This document shows positions 1-5,348 of a DNA stretch of 5,348 nt, piece by piece. How positions within the stretch are numbered: the first letter of the stretch is position 1; the number at the start of each line of letters is the position of its first letter. Source of the DNA: Atopobiaceae bacterium (GTDB lineage Bacteria; Actinomycetota; Coriobacteriia; Coriobacteriales; Atopobiaceae); the NCBI GenBank assembly GCA_015258485.1, contig JABZIF010000070.1, positions 1 through 5,348 on the forward strand, in the 5' to 3' direction. Under the pieces are notes generated by a model. It was given only the letters and a program-made list of their open reading frames with translations, was not told the origin of the DNA and ran no database searches. A program made the position numbers and the translations under genes.

Positions 1-535
1 CGTCATTACCTACAAGATAACGAACAATCTCAAGACCAAACTTAAGAGCTGTTCCTGCACCCTGACTGGTAATAAAAGAGCCGTCAACACAAACCGCATC
101 TTGTGTAAGCTTAGCGCCATTCTCAGAAAGAAAATGTTGGAAGCCAGGATTAGAAGTAGCCTTCTTACCCTGAAGTAATCCGCGCTTTGCATAAATTGAA
201 GGAGCAGCACAGATTGCGGCAAGCGCACGACCGTCTGCTGCAAACGCATCAACCGCCTGCATAAGCGGCTCACAAGCCTCAAGATTAGTGGTTCCAGGAA
301 GACCTCCAGGAAGCACCAGCATGCTGTAATTATCAAATGAAATCTGACTAAGCAGTTTATCTGTTAAAAAAGTAACCTGATGAGAAGAAGTCACGCTCAA
401 AGAATCAGAGATAGAAACCTTGTCACAAGGAACACCTGCGCGATACAGGACATCAACAACGCTAAGTCCCTCAATCTCTTCACAACCATCAGCAAAAAAG
501 ACAGCAACACGCTTATCAGTACATGGTGTAAACAT
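1..535 (-). CDS. DJ-1/PfpI (ThiJ)-family protein, C-terminus cut by window edge
   Basis: The frame is open from the ATG at 533-535 to the window edge, giving 178 complete codons without a stop, so the last few residues are missing (family members usually have about 180-195). It shows the DJ-1 fold signatures in order: an N-terminal FADGCEEIEG segment (E22 aligns with DJ-1 Glu18), LPGGLPGTTNL near residues 75-85, and the nucleophile-elbow AAICAAPS with the reactive cysteine at C109. GKKATSNP and TSQGAGTALKFGLEIV follow. Family members are small cytosolic proteins linked to oxidative or carbonyl stress, deglycase-like or chaperone-like activity; older annotations call them thiazole monophosphate synthesis proteins. 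Oddities: the position of DJ-1 His126 is Asn (N129) and the usual Arg of TSRGPGT is Gln. A GGGAG Shine-Dalgarno sits only 4 nt before the ATG. The gene lies beyond the terminator of the preceding group, so it is probably transcribed separately. Family is clear; substrate is unknown. Confidence 0.9.
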   Translation of the reverse strand, partial: MFTPCTDKRVAVFFADGCEEIEGLSVVDVLYRAGVPCDKVSISDSLSVTSSHQVTFLTDKLLSQISFDNYSMLVLPGGLPGTTNLEACEPLMQAVDAFAADGRALAAICAAPSIYAKRGLLQGKKATSNPGFQHFLSENGAKLTQDAVCVDGSFITSQGAGTALKFGLEIVRYLVGND

Positions 536-551
536 CAAACTCCCTTCTCAA

Positions 552-583
552 CTAAAAACTAGTACAAGTGTACGCCTTTTTAG
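552..583. promoter_or_regulatory. 32-bp nested dyad upstream of the DJ-1 gene, possible operator
   Basis: A two-layer inverted repeat is centred between bases 567 and 568. The outer arms are CTAAAAA (552-558) and TTTTTAG (577-583), and the inner core is GTACAAGTGTAC (562-573). Twelve of the sixteen symmetric base pairs match; the three-base spacers and the central AG do not. It lies 17 bp before the DJ-1 start codon and just after the terminator of the preceding operon, where the promoter of the DJ-1 gene must be. TACACT and TACTAG on the minus strand are weak -10 candidates inside it, with no good -35. A binding site for a dimeric repressor is the natural reading, but no regulator is identified. 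Confidence 0.4.
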
Positions 584-585
584 AT

Positions 586-619
586 AAAAAAGGACACTCA
601 AGTTTATACTTGAGTGTCC
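586..619 (-). terminator. Rho-independent terminator after the EIIA gene
   Basis: A perfect 12-bp stem (GGACACTCAAGT at 592-603 with its complement at 608-619) closes a 4-base loop, TTAT. On the minus strand it is followed by six T residues (bases 586-591). It lies about 70 bp past the EIIA stop codon and should end the DegV/alcohol dehydrogenase/EIIA transcript. The plus-strand side has only a short T-run, so it acts mainly in the minus direction. Confidence 0.92.
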
Positions 620-688
620 AGAATTTTACCCAGTTAGCTTATTGCAGAAAGTAACTCTCACAACTCACCTATAACCTGGCGAGAAAAC

Positions 689-1147
689 CTACTCCTCGCT
701 AATACCCTCGTTAATAGCCTGAGCAATGGCTTCCTGATCGTTAGAGTCACGAAGCAGAGACTTAAACTCATCCCTCATCAAAAGAACCGCAGTCTTAGAA
801 AGAAGCTTGATGTGAGTGGTACCAGCCTCTCCATCTGGAACAAGCAATGCAATAGCAACATCAACGGGCTTCTCATCAAAAGAAGGCCACTCAAGAGGAG
901 TGTTGTTCTTGAAGACAAAGACAGCCGCATCCTTGATAGCGGCATCCTTTGCGTGAGGGACTGCAAAACCATCAGTCATGCCAGTCTCACCCATTTCCTC
1001 GCGAGCCAAGAAAGCATTGTAAACAGCGTCTGCATCATCAGTTACGCCAGTCTCCAGTGCCTTGTCGGCAATAAAACGCAGGACATCATTACGGCTCGCT
1101 ACGTTTTGATTTACAAAAACATTGTCTGCCTTAACAAAACCGCTCAT
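689..1147 (-). CDS. PTS EIIA type-2 (fructose/mannitol family) domain protein
   Basis: This is a 152-residue single-domain protein of the PTS EIIA type-2 fold. The phosphorylation site is in GFAVPHAK, with His65 as the residue that would accept phosphate from HPr; it is preceded by the family motif REEMGETGMTDG (residues 49-60). The chosen start (ATG at 1145-1147) has a good Shine-Dalgarno, GGAAGGAAG, just upstream. The frame stays open to 1213, but that extension has no ribosome site and does not look like family sequence. Normally EIIA passes phosphate to EIIB/EIIC of a sugar permease; neither is in the window. It follows the alcohol dehydrogenase gene after a 92-bp gap that may hold its own promoter, and a strong terminator follows it. 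It may serve a permease encoded elsewhere or act as a regulatory EIIA; the sugar cannot be inferred. Confidence 0.93.
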   Translation of the reverse strand: MSGFVKADNVFVNQNVASRNDVLRFIADKALETGVTDDADAVYNAFLAREEMGETGMTDGFAVPHAKDAAIKDAAVFVFKNNTPLEWPSFDEKPVDVAIALLVPDGEAGTTHIKLLSKTAVLLMRDEFKSLLRDSNDQEAIAQAINEGISEE

Positions 1148-1151
1148 GAAT

Positions 1152-1160
1152 CTTCCTTCC
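1152..1160 (-). promoter_or_regulatory. Ribosome binding site that fixes the EIIA start
   Basis: On the minus strand GGAAGGAAG lies just before the ATG at 1147; its AAGGA core is 6 nt from the start codon. It supports the 152-residue protein over the longer reading that would begin at 1213, which has no comparable site. Confidence 0.75.
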
Positions 1161-1191
1161 GTATATTTGAGCTTATGGCTCAGTAACTTCG

Positions 1192-1221
1192 TATATAGTA
1201 ATAATACTCGCAATGAAACAA
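1192..1221 (-). promoter_or_regulatory. Candidate internal promoter for the EIIA gene
   Basis: On the minus strand, TTGTTT (1216-1221) and TATATA (1192-1197) are separated by 18 bp, which would start transcription about 35-40 nt before the EIIA start codon. A short inverted repeat, TGAGC/GCTCA (1168-1182), lies in the predicted leader just above the ribosome site. There is no terminator between the alcohol dehydrogenase and EIIA genes, so this would add to read-through rather than replace it. The region is AT-rich, so a chance match is quite possible. Confidence 0.35.
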
Positions 1222-1239
1222 AATTTACCTTAAGAAACT

Positions 1240-2433
1240 TTACTTTAAAGCCATCTTTAAAATCTGTTGAACATCTGTTGTTTTAAGCTGCATAAAGTTA
1301 CCCGCATGATCTCCGCCACGGGCGTCAATAGCTCCCTGAGCCATCTGGAGAATATCTTCTTCTGAAGGGTTTACTCCAAGTTCAGCAAGGGAGGTTGGCA
1401 TACCAATTGCATGACACCATTGATTCCAAGCCTCAATTCCTGCAAGGCCGGTGGCAGTTGAATTATGAAAGTTGTTTTGAACTCCAAAAACATTTACCGC
1501 AAACTGCGCGAAACGCTTTGGATCTTGACTCATAACATACTGAGCCCAGCTTGCCCAAATAGCGGTAAGACCAGCACCATGAGCTACATCGTACTTTGCA
1601 CTAAGCTCATGTTCAATAGCATGAGAAGCAAAATCGCTTATGCGACCTGTTCCAGTAAGCCCGCAGTGAGAAAGCGACGATGCCCAAAGCAAGTCTGCGC
1701 GCGCTGCGTAATTCTTAGGCTCTTTAATGGCTATCAGCACTGCTTCTTTTACTGTACGCAAAAGACCTTCAGCCAACTCGTCGGTAAGTGCAACGTCTTT
1801 CTCGAGCGTAAAGTAGCGCTCCATAGTATGCATCATAATGTCAGCGCCCGTTGACGCTGTCTGATATGCATTTACGGAATAGGTAAGCTCTGGGTTCATG
1901 ATAGCAAAGCAGGGACGACCGCTTTGATGGTGATAAGAACGTTTAAGGACACGTCCATCAACCAGCGTAATGTTCATGACGGAAGAATCCGAGGTCTCAG
2001 AGCCAGTTCCCGCAATAGTAGAAATGACTCCTATAGGAGTTGCTTTTGAAACACCAACCCTATGTAAATAAAGGTCTTCAAGAGAAACGTCATTAGCTAA
2101 GCCATACGCAATTGCTTTAGCAGAATCCATTACAGATCCGCCGCCGATAGCCAAAATGAAATCAACGCCCTCACGTTTACCCAGTTCTATAGCTTCTTCT
2201 GCAAGCTCTAAACGAGGATTAGGGACAACTCCACCACAGTCAACAAAAGCAATTCCGGCGTTGCTCAAAAGCTGATGAATCTGATCAAGTAAGCCGCTCT
2301 TTACCACATGGTTACCGCCAAAATGCACCAGCACTTTGGTGCCTCCATGAGCAGAAACAAGCTCTGCCACACGAAGCTGAGTATCTTTTCCAAAAACTAT
2401 CTGAGTAGGTACGACATACTCAAAATTAACCAT
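1240..2433 (-). CDS. Iron-containing alcohol dehydrogenase (YqhD/butanol dehydrogenase-like)
   Basis: The 397-residue protein has the normal length of group III metal-dependent alcohol dehydrogenases. The N-terminus has the YqhD-like opening NFEYVVPTQIVFGK. The nucleotide-binding motif GGGSVMDSAKAIA is at residues 97-109 and TGSETSDSSV at 143-152. The four metal ligands are all present: D198 and H202 (ADIMMH), H271 (SHAIEHELSAK) and H285 (DVAHGAGL), in the same spacing as the YqhD ligands. It should be a cytosolic NAD(P)H-dependent enzyme reducing aldehydes to alcohols; cofactor and substrate are not certain, although similarity to YqhD/BdhA suggests NADPH and broad aldehydes. The start has an AAAGG site 9 nt upstream. 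It begins 35 bp after the DegV-family gene in the same direction, with no terminator between them, so the two are probably co-transcribed. Confidence 0.95.
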   Translation of the reverse strand: MVNFEYVVPTQIVFGKDTQLRVAELVSAHGGTKVLVHFGGNHVVKSGLLDQIHQLLSNAGIAFVDCGGVVPNPRLELAEEAIELGKREGVDFILAIGGGSVMDSAKAIAYGLANDVSLEDLYLHRVGVSKATPIGVISTIAGTGSETSDSSVMNITLVDGRVLKRSYHHQSGRPCFAIMNPELTYSVNAYQTASTGADIMMHTMERYFTLEKDVALTDELAEGLLRTVKEAVLIAIKEPKNYAARADLLWASSLSHCGLTGTGRISDFASHAIEHELSAKYDVAHGAGLTAIWASWAQYVMSQDPKRFAQFAVNVFGVQNNFHNSTATGLAGIEAWNQWCHAIGMPTSLAELGVNPSEEDILQMAQGAIDARGGDHAGNFMQLKTTDVQQILKMALK

Positions 2434-2468
2434 TACTAAAGACCTTTCTTACCTACTCAAGCAACAAC

Positions 2469-3353
2469 TTAAGCGCGAGGTTCTTCTCCCCACCAGAACG
2501 TTGCAACAGTTCCAGGACCAGTGTGAACACCAATAGTTGCGCCAATAGCAAAGATGTTGATGTCTCCTACCTGAGGAAGCTTTTTTTGAACAAGCTCTTT
2601 AACAGCCTCGGCATCAGAAGCGCACTCAGAGTTAGAAATAAATACCTTATGTGCGTAAGAACTTTGGTGCTCAGCAGTTTGAGTCATGACCTCAACAACA
2701 CGAGCAATTGCTTTCTTCTTACCACGTGCCTTCTCTTTAACAGCCAAAGATCCGTCAGCTTCAACGTCCATAACAGGACAAATATTAAGCATGCCACCAA
2801 GCAGACCAGCTGTCTTAGAAATGCGACCACCGCGAACAAAGAAAGTCAGATCTGTTGAGAAAAACCATCCATACACACGGTGACGAGCTTCTTTAGCCCA
2901 AGCAACTGCCTCGTCAAAAGACAGGCCCTCATCGCGCTTATCGGCAAGACCATCTACAAGCAGGCCATATCCAGAAGATGCCTGAAGAGAGTCAACGACC
3001 TCAATCTTTCTGTCTGGGAATTCCTGCTCAATCTCTGCCTTTGCCTGGCAGGCAGACTCATATGTTCCAGAAATACCCGAACTCAATGTAACATGAAGAA
3101 CGTCTTTGCCTTCTTCGAGGAAAGGACTCCAAAAGGCCATGTACTCACCAATTGATACCTGTGAAGTACGACACTCAGCCCCTGCGAGCATCTTTTTATA
3201 AAGATCAGCTGGTGCATTAGTACGGCCAAAGTCATCCTTGCACTGAACACCATCAAGCTCGTAGTTGAAATACACGTATTTTATATCACGTGACTGAAGG
3301 TACTTCTCACTTACATCGGCCGTAGAACAACAGGTCAGAACGTAGTTGGACAT
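2469..3353 (-). CDS. DegV-family fatty-acid-binding protein (FakB-like)
   Basis: This is a 294-residue two-domain DegV-family protein, the usual length. Visible motifs are TSQ at 63-65 and TLSSGISGTYESA at 89-101, where the SSxxSGTY segment contacts the lipid carboxylate. FFVRGGRIS lies at 171-179, CPVMDV at 192-197, and the C-terminal IGVHTGPGT at 274-282 has the conserved His277. Studied members (FakB) hold a fatty acid in a buried tunnel and present it to the kinase FakA; no FakA gene is in the window. The start at ATG 3351-3353 is chosen because AAGGAG precedes it by 6 nt and the following residues begin the family's first strand. An upstream in-frame start at 3398 lacks such a site. It is the first gene of a likely three-gene transcript with the alcohol dehydrogenase and EIIA genes. 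Lipid specificity and any link to the other two products are unknown. Confidence 0.94.
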   Translation of the reverse strand: MSNYVLTCCSTADVSEKYLQSRDIKYVYFNYELDGVQCKDDFGRTNAPADLYKKMLAGAECRTSQVSIGEYMAFWSPFLEEGKDVLHVTLSSGISGTYESACQAKAEIEQEFPDRKIEVVDSLQASSGYGLLVDGLADKRDEGLSFDEAVAWAKEARHRVYGWFFSTDLTFFVRGGRISKTAGLLGGMLNICPVMDVEADGSLAVKEKARGKKKAIARVVEVMTQTAEHQSSYAHKVFISNSECASDAEAVKELVQKKLPQVGDINIFAIGATIGVHTGPGTVATFWWGEEPRA

Positions 3354-3359
3354 ACAAGT

Positions 3360-3365
3360 CTCCTT
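3360..3365 (-). promoter_or_regulatory. Ribosome binding site of the DegV-family gene
   Basis: AAGGAG on the minus strand, 6 nt before the ATG at 3353, is a near-perfect Shine-Dalgarno. It decides the start in favour of the 294-residue product over the version 15 residues longer. Confidence 0.85.
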
Positions 3366-3439
3366 GAAATATCTTCTTGCATAAAGACAATCACACAAAT
3401 TTATTTTTCCTTGTAGGAGTGAGTATACTTCTTATCTCA

Positions 3440-3467
3440 TTTTTATGCTGCTTGTGCGGCGTTTCAA
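3440..3467 (-). promoter_or_regulatory. Candidate promoter of the DegV/alcohol dehydrogenase/EIIA operon
   Basis: On the minus strand TTGAAA (3462-3467, five of six consensus bases) and TAAAAA (3440-3445) are 16 bp apart. The implied start is about 80 nt above the DegV-family start codon. The -35 lies inside the perfect dyad at 3459-3471, which would suit repression. The rest of the 204-bp divergent region (3354-3557) is AT-rich. For the plus-strand transporter gene I see only weak elements, such as TATACT at 3481-3486 without a good -35. Confidence 0.45.
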
Positions 3468-3471
3468 ACGC
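3459..3471. promoter_or_regulatory. Perfect 13-bp dyad in the divergent intergenic region, possible operator
   Basis: GCGTTTCAAACGC is a perfect inverted repeat of GCGTTT around one central base. A third copy of the half-site GCGTTT follows at 3492-3497, 33 bp from the first, which is about three helical turns. The dyad overlaps the candidate -35 of the minus-strand operon and lies about 90 bp before the start of the plus-strand transporter gene, so a bound regulator could affect both. No regulator gene is nearby. Confidence 0.4.
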
Positions 3472-3557
3472 AAAATCACGTATACTTGCACGCGTTTATT
3501 TTTTCTCAAAGCATTACCTACAACGTTACTTTTATCTTCGACGGAAACGGATAGCAC

Positions 3558-4505
3558 GTGACTTCATCAGATCTTTCTACTAGAAATTCTTCCAAACTCA
3601 CATTAGACACCTCTTCTGCGCTGGTATGGAAGTTTGCTCTTCTTGTTTGCGCACTTGTCTGGGGAGGATCGTTTGTCGTTATCAAAGATGCAATCAACTA
3701 CATCCCCACCGCCTGGTTGATGACTTTACGGTTTACACTTTCTGTTGTCGTAGTTGGAATCATCTTCAAAAAAAGACTTAAGAAGAATCTTGATATCAAG
3801 CATCTTAAATTTGGTGCACTCTTAGGAATTCTAAATGGCTTTGGATTCCTTCTTCAAAACGGAGCGCTTGCCTACACTACAGCGGGTAAAACAGCTTTTA
3901 TCGCCTCTATCTATTGTGCAATGATACCATTTGTCAATTGGCTCATTGCAAAAAAGAGACCCCATATCTCCAGCATTATTGCTGCTTGTATGTGTGTTGC
4001 GGGAATTGGTCTTATCTCACTTGGAACAGACTTCTCATTTTCCTTTGGTACCGGCGAACAAATGGCTCTCATATCAGCAATTATTTTTGCATTTGTTTTT
4101 GTACTTACTGCAGAACTTTCACACAAACTTGACATCATTACACTTACCATAGTTCAGCTTGGTGTAAGCACTCTTCCTTGTCTAGGTTGGGCTCTCCGTT
4201 TTGAAACTATGCCAAACTTTTCTCAAATTCCTTCTACTGCATGGATAGCGCTTGCATACATCATTTTCATTGCAACTGCTCTTACTGGTGTACTACAAAA
4301 TCGATCACAGAAATCTGTTGCACCTGTTCAAGCATCACTTATCATCTCTTTGGATACCATTTTTGCAGCAGTTTTTGGTGTCATCTTCCTTGCAGAAATT
4401 ATTACTCCCACGATTTTCCTTGGCTTCATTGTTATCTTTGTTGCAATCTTTATCAGTGAACTTGGCGAGAAACCCGCGGAACCTCAAACCACCTCAGAAA
4501 GCTAA
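3558..4505 (+). CDS. EamA-family (DMT superfamily) ten-helix transporter
   Basis: The 315-residue protein has two EamA repeats with about ten hydrophobic helices, roughly at residues 25-43, 53-70, 85-104, 112-130, 138-156, 167-185, 193-212, 229-248, 258-279 and 282-300. Family features include VWGGSFVVIKDAI near the start, LRFTLSVV, the TTAGKTAFIASIYCAMIP segment of the first repeat, and SLDTIFAAVFGVIFLAE in the second, where the more usual Glu is Asp266. It should be an inner-membrane exporter of small metabolites (amino acids or similar); substrate cannot be told. The start is GTG at 3558: an in-frame TAG at 3552-3554 rules out anything upstream, and no ATG follows before the first helix. 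The ribosome site is weak (GGA 6 nt away). The polar N-terminal 22 residues and the acidic C-tail are normal for the family. It is a single-gene unit, divergent from the DegV group and convergent with nrdG. Confidence 0.93.
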   Translation: MTSSDLSTRNSSKLTLDTSSALVWKFALLVCALVWGGSFVVIKDAINYIPTAWLMTLRFTLSVVVVGIIFKKRLKKNLDIKHLKFGALLGILNGFGFLLQNGALAYTTAGKTAFIASIYCAMIPFVNWLIAKKRPHISSIIAACMCVAGIGLISLGTDFSFSFGTGEQMALISAIIFAFVFVLTAELSHKLDIITLTIVQLGVSTLPCLGWALRFETMPNFSQIPSTAWIALAYIIFIATALTGVLQNRSQKSVAPVQASLIISLDTIFAAVFGVIFLAEIITPTIFLGFIVIFVAIFISELGEKPAEPQTTSES

Positions 4506-4533
4506 GAGCTCTCTACACAAAACATGCCTAAAT

Positions 4534-4559
4534 AAAAAGCCCGCATCTGCGGGCTTTTT
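4534..4559. terminator. Bidirectional Rho-independent terminator between the transporter and nrdG
   Basis: AAAAAGCCCGC (4534-4544) and GCGGGCTTTTT (4549-4559) form a perfect inverted repeat around the loop ATCT. The GC-rich stem is flanked by A5 on one side and T5 on the other, so it works in both directions. It lies 28 bp after the transporter stop and 18 bp after the nrdG stop, and serves both convergent genes. Confidence 0.95.
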
Positions 4560-4577
4560 CTACATGAAAAACAATGC

Positions 4578-5120
4578 TTACATCTCACGAGAGCTCATCA
4601 TAGGTCCATCAGACCAAAGCGTAATCTCTCCTGAGGCGAGTGTTTTAGGGACATCAATAAGACGTTGATTAGAAGAACCTCTAAAACGCAAGGTAATATC
4701 GTGGAGACTCTGAATCCATGGACCATCTACCAAAACGTCTATACAAGACAGAATGCGATCGGTGTACTCTGTATGCCACTTTCCCTCAGTCAGCTGATCC
4801 CACGTATGCCCTGAATACATCCAGATGCTCTTTTGTGGATAGGTAGCTCTGACCTTCTCAATAAATTCAACAAGACCTTCTTGGTTTTCTGGCTCAAAGG
4901 GCTCTCCACCAAGAATAGAAAGGCCATTAATATAGACAGGCGCAAGTGAATCAATAATTTCTTGCTCTACTTCTGGGGTAAACTCTCCACCGCTCTTGAA
5001 GTCCCATGCCTCGTAGTTAAAGCAGCCTTCACAGCGCAAGCGACAGCCTGAAACAAACAAAGTTGTTCTTACGCCAACACCATTTGCAATGTCTGAAAAC
5101 TTAATATTTGAATAATTCAT
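4578..5120 (-). CDS. nrdG: Anaerobic ribonucleoside-triphosphate reductase activating protein
   Basis: This 180-residue radical-SAM enzyme uses a [4Fe-4S] cluster and S-adenosylmethionine to create the glycyl radical on NrdD. The cluster ligands are C26, C30 and C33 in SGCRLRCEGCFN. The GGEP motif of the SAM-binding site is at 71-74, in the family context LSILGGEPFEPEN. YSGHTWDQL (102-110), VDGPW (131-135) and RFRGSSNQRLID (145-156) are further NrdG signatures. It is slightly longer than the E. coli enzyme because of its C-terminal tail. The ATG at 5120 has AAAGG 6 nt upstream, and an in-frame stop (5130-5132) excludes longer versions. nrdD lies directly upstream in the same direction, but a terminator and a likely separate promoter stand between them. 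The function is well supported by both motifs and neighbour. Confidence 0.97.
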   Translation of the reverse strand: MNYSNIKFSDIANGVGVRTTLFVSGCRLRCEGCFNYEAWDFKSGGEFTPEVEQEIIDSLAPVYINGLSILGGEPFEPENQEGLVEFIEKVRATYPQKSIWMYSGHTWDQLTEGKWHTEYTDRILSCIDVLVDGPWIQSLHDITLRFRGSSNQRLIDVPKTLASGEITLWSDGPMMSSREM

Positions 5121-5135
5121 ACATAACCTTTAATG

Positions 5136-5164
5136 GGTAACCTCCACATATTTTGGATGTTACC
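5136..5164. promoter_or_regulatory. Inverted repeat in the nrdG leader
   Basis: GGTAACCTCCA (5136-5146) and TGGATGTTACC (5154-5164) form an 11-bp inverted repeat with one mismatch around a 7-base spacer. If the nested promoter at 5170-5198 is real, the repeat starts at about the first transcribed base, so it could be an operator or a 5' hairpin in the nrdG mRNA. A GGAGG lies in the lower arm, but it is about 20 nt from the start codon and is not the working ribosome site. It does not resemble an NrdR box. Confidence 0.45.
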
Positions 5165-5169
5165 TGATA

Positions 5170-5198
5170 CAGATAATAAAAACGAGCAGAAGGGTCAA
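5170..5198 (-). promoter_or_regulatory. Candidate nrdG promoter nested in the nrdD terminator
   Basis: On the minus strand TTGACC (5193-5198, five of six consensus bases) is followed by a 17-bp spacer and TATCTG (5170-5175). The -35 falls exactly in the loop of the nrdD terminator and the spacer covers its descending arm and T-run. It would start transcription around 5163, about 40 nt before the nrdG start codon. Confidence 0.45.
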
Positions 5199-5216
5199 AG
5201 CACTCTTCTGCTCGTT
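5178..5216 (-). terminator. Rho-independent terminator after nrdD
   Basis: A perfect 12-bp stem (AACGAGCAGAAG at 5181-5192 with its complement at 5205-5216) has a 12-base loop and, on the minus strand, a run of five T residues across the stem base (bases 5178-5182) continuing as ATTAT. It begins 17 bp after the nrdD stop. It should end or reduce nrdD transcription before nrdG, giving different levels of the reductase and its activase. Confidence 0.88.
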
Positions 5217-5233
5217 TGCTTAGTACATAAAGC

Positions 5234-5348
5234 TTAGAGGTGAAGGACGCGATCCTTGATCTCCTGGGTACGGCCCTGGTTCCAGAACTGGGTGCCAATG
5301 TAGCCGCAGGTACGACGAGCAACATTCATCTTGGTCTGGTCACGGTTG
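5234..5348 (-). CDS. nrdD: Anaerobic ribonucleoside-triphosphate reductase, C-terminal end only
   Basis: The last 37 codons and the TAA stop (5234-5236) of a gene that enters from the right edge. They encode the class III reductase C-terminus: RRTCGYIG carries the glycyl-radical site (the Gly after Cys, 23 residues from the end of the protein), followed by FWNQGRTQEI and the terminal RVLHL. The full enzyme (about 700 or more residues) makes deoxynucleotides from ribonucleoside triphosphates without oxygen, using a radical placed on this Gly by NrdG. The adjoining nrdG gene confirms the identity. The catalytic core, the ATP-cone and any upstream NrdR boxes are outside the window. Confidence 0.95.
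   Translation of the reverse strand, partial: NRDQTKMNVARRTCGYIGTQFWNQGRTQEIKDRVLHL

Noticed and set aside
10..336. 108-residue minus-strand frame inside the DJ-1 gene
   Set aside because: Shadow in another frame; the DJ-1 motifs (PGG, AAICAAP) are in the continuously open frame from 535.
812..1186. 124-residue plus-strand frame opposite the EIIA gene
   Set aside because: Antisense shadow of a gene with an intact phospho-histidine motif; composition is not protein-like and no ribosome site is seen.
3354..3398. N-terminal extension of the DegV-family protein to 3398
   Set aside because: The extra 15 residues span the leader and a strong AAGGAG site; the family sequence begins at the ATG at 3353.
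3423..3487. Two copies of GTATACTT (3423-3430 and 3480-3487) as a repeat element
   Set aside because: Only eight bases with a palindromic GTATAC core; could be -10-like boxes or chance in AT-rich DNA, and no matching -35 was found.
3377..3583. 68-residue plus-strand frame with a hydrophobic stretch in the divergent intergenic region
   Set aside because: TTG start without a ribosome site, overlaps the transporter start in another frame, and has an unusual basic/aromatic composition. Most likely chance in AT-rich promoter DNA.
4252..4668. 138-residue plus-strand frame running from the transporter gene into the nrdG end
   Set aside because: It overlaps the transporter in another frame and reads straight through the bidirectional terminator.
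5101..5325. 74-residue minus-strand reading frame over the nrdD end
   Set aside because: It runs out of frame with the clear nrdD C-terminus (RRTCGYIG...RVLHL), then crosses the terminator hairpin; no family resemblance.
1..5348. tRNA, rRNA, CRISPR array or mobile element
   Set aside because: No cloverleaf, no regularly spaced repeats, no transposase or integrase motifs, and the intergenic spaces are all under about 205 bp.

Overview
The window carries a compact set of metabolic genes of moderate GC content, most of them on the minus strand. The presence of anaerobic class III ribonucleotide reductase genes (nrdD/nrdG), a DegV-family lipid-binding protein, a PTS EIIA domain protein and an iron-type alcohol dehydrogenase points to a fermentative, obligately or facultatively anaerobic Gram-positive bacterium. 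The style of the proteins resembles the Coriobacteriia (Atopobium/Lancefieldella-like). That placement is an impression from the sequences, not a search result. I see no rRNA, tRNA, CRISPR array, insertion sequence or phage gene.

Layout from left to right: (1) 1-535, minus: a DJ-1/PfpI-family protein, cut off at its C-terminus by the window edge. (2) 536-688: intergenic, with a 32-bp nested dyad upstream of the DJ-1 gene and a strong intrinsic terminator for the next gene group. (3) 689-3353, minus: three genes read in the order DegV-family protein, iron-containing alcohol dehydrogenase, type-2 PTS EIIA, closed by the terminator at 586-619. They probably form one operon, possibly with a second promoter just before the EIIA gene. 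(4) 3354-3557: divergent intergenic region with a perfect GCGTTT/AAACGC dyad that overlaps the best candidate promoter of the DegV operon. (5) 3558-4505, plus: an EamA-type (DMT superfamily) ten-helix transporter starting at GTG. (6) 4534-4559: a bidirectional terminator between convergent genes. (7) 4578-5120, minus: nrdG, the radical-SAM activase. (8) 5234-5348, minus: the last 37 codons of nrdD with the glycyl-radical motif. nrdD and nrdG are separated by a terminator whose loop contains a good -35 element. This suggests that nrdG has its own promoter nested in the nrdD terminator, with an inverted repeat at the predicted transcript start.

Functionally, NrdG activates NrdD for deoxynucleotide synthesis without oxygen. 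The alcohol dehydrogenase would reduce aldehydes or dispose of reducing equivalents in fermentation, and the DegV protein would bind a fatty acid. The EIIA protein could pass phosphate to a sugar transporter encoded elsewhere, or act as a phosphorylation-state sensor. The genes themselves belong to known families. I do not see convincing evidence for a wholly new system; the most interesting signals are regulatory structures between genes.
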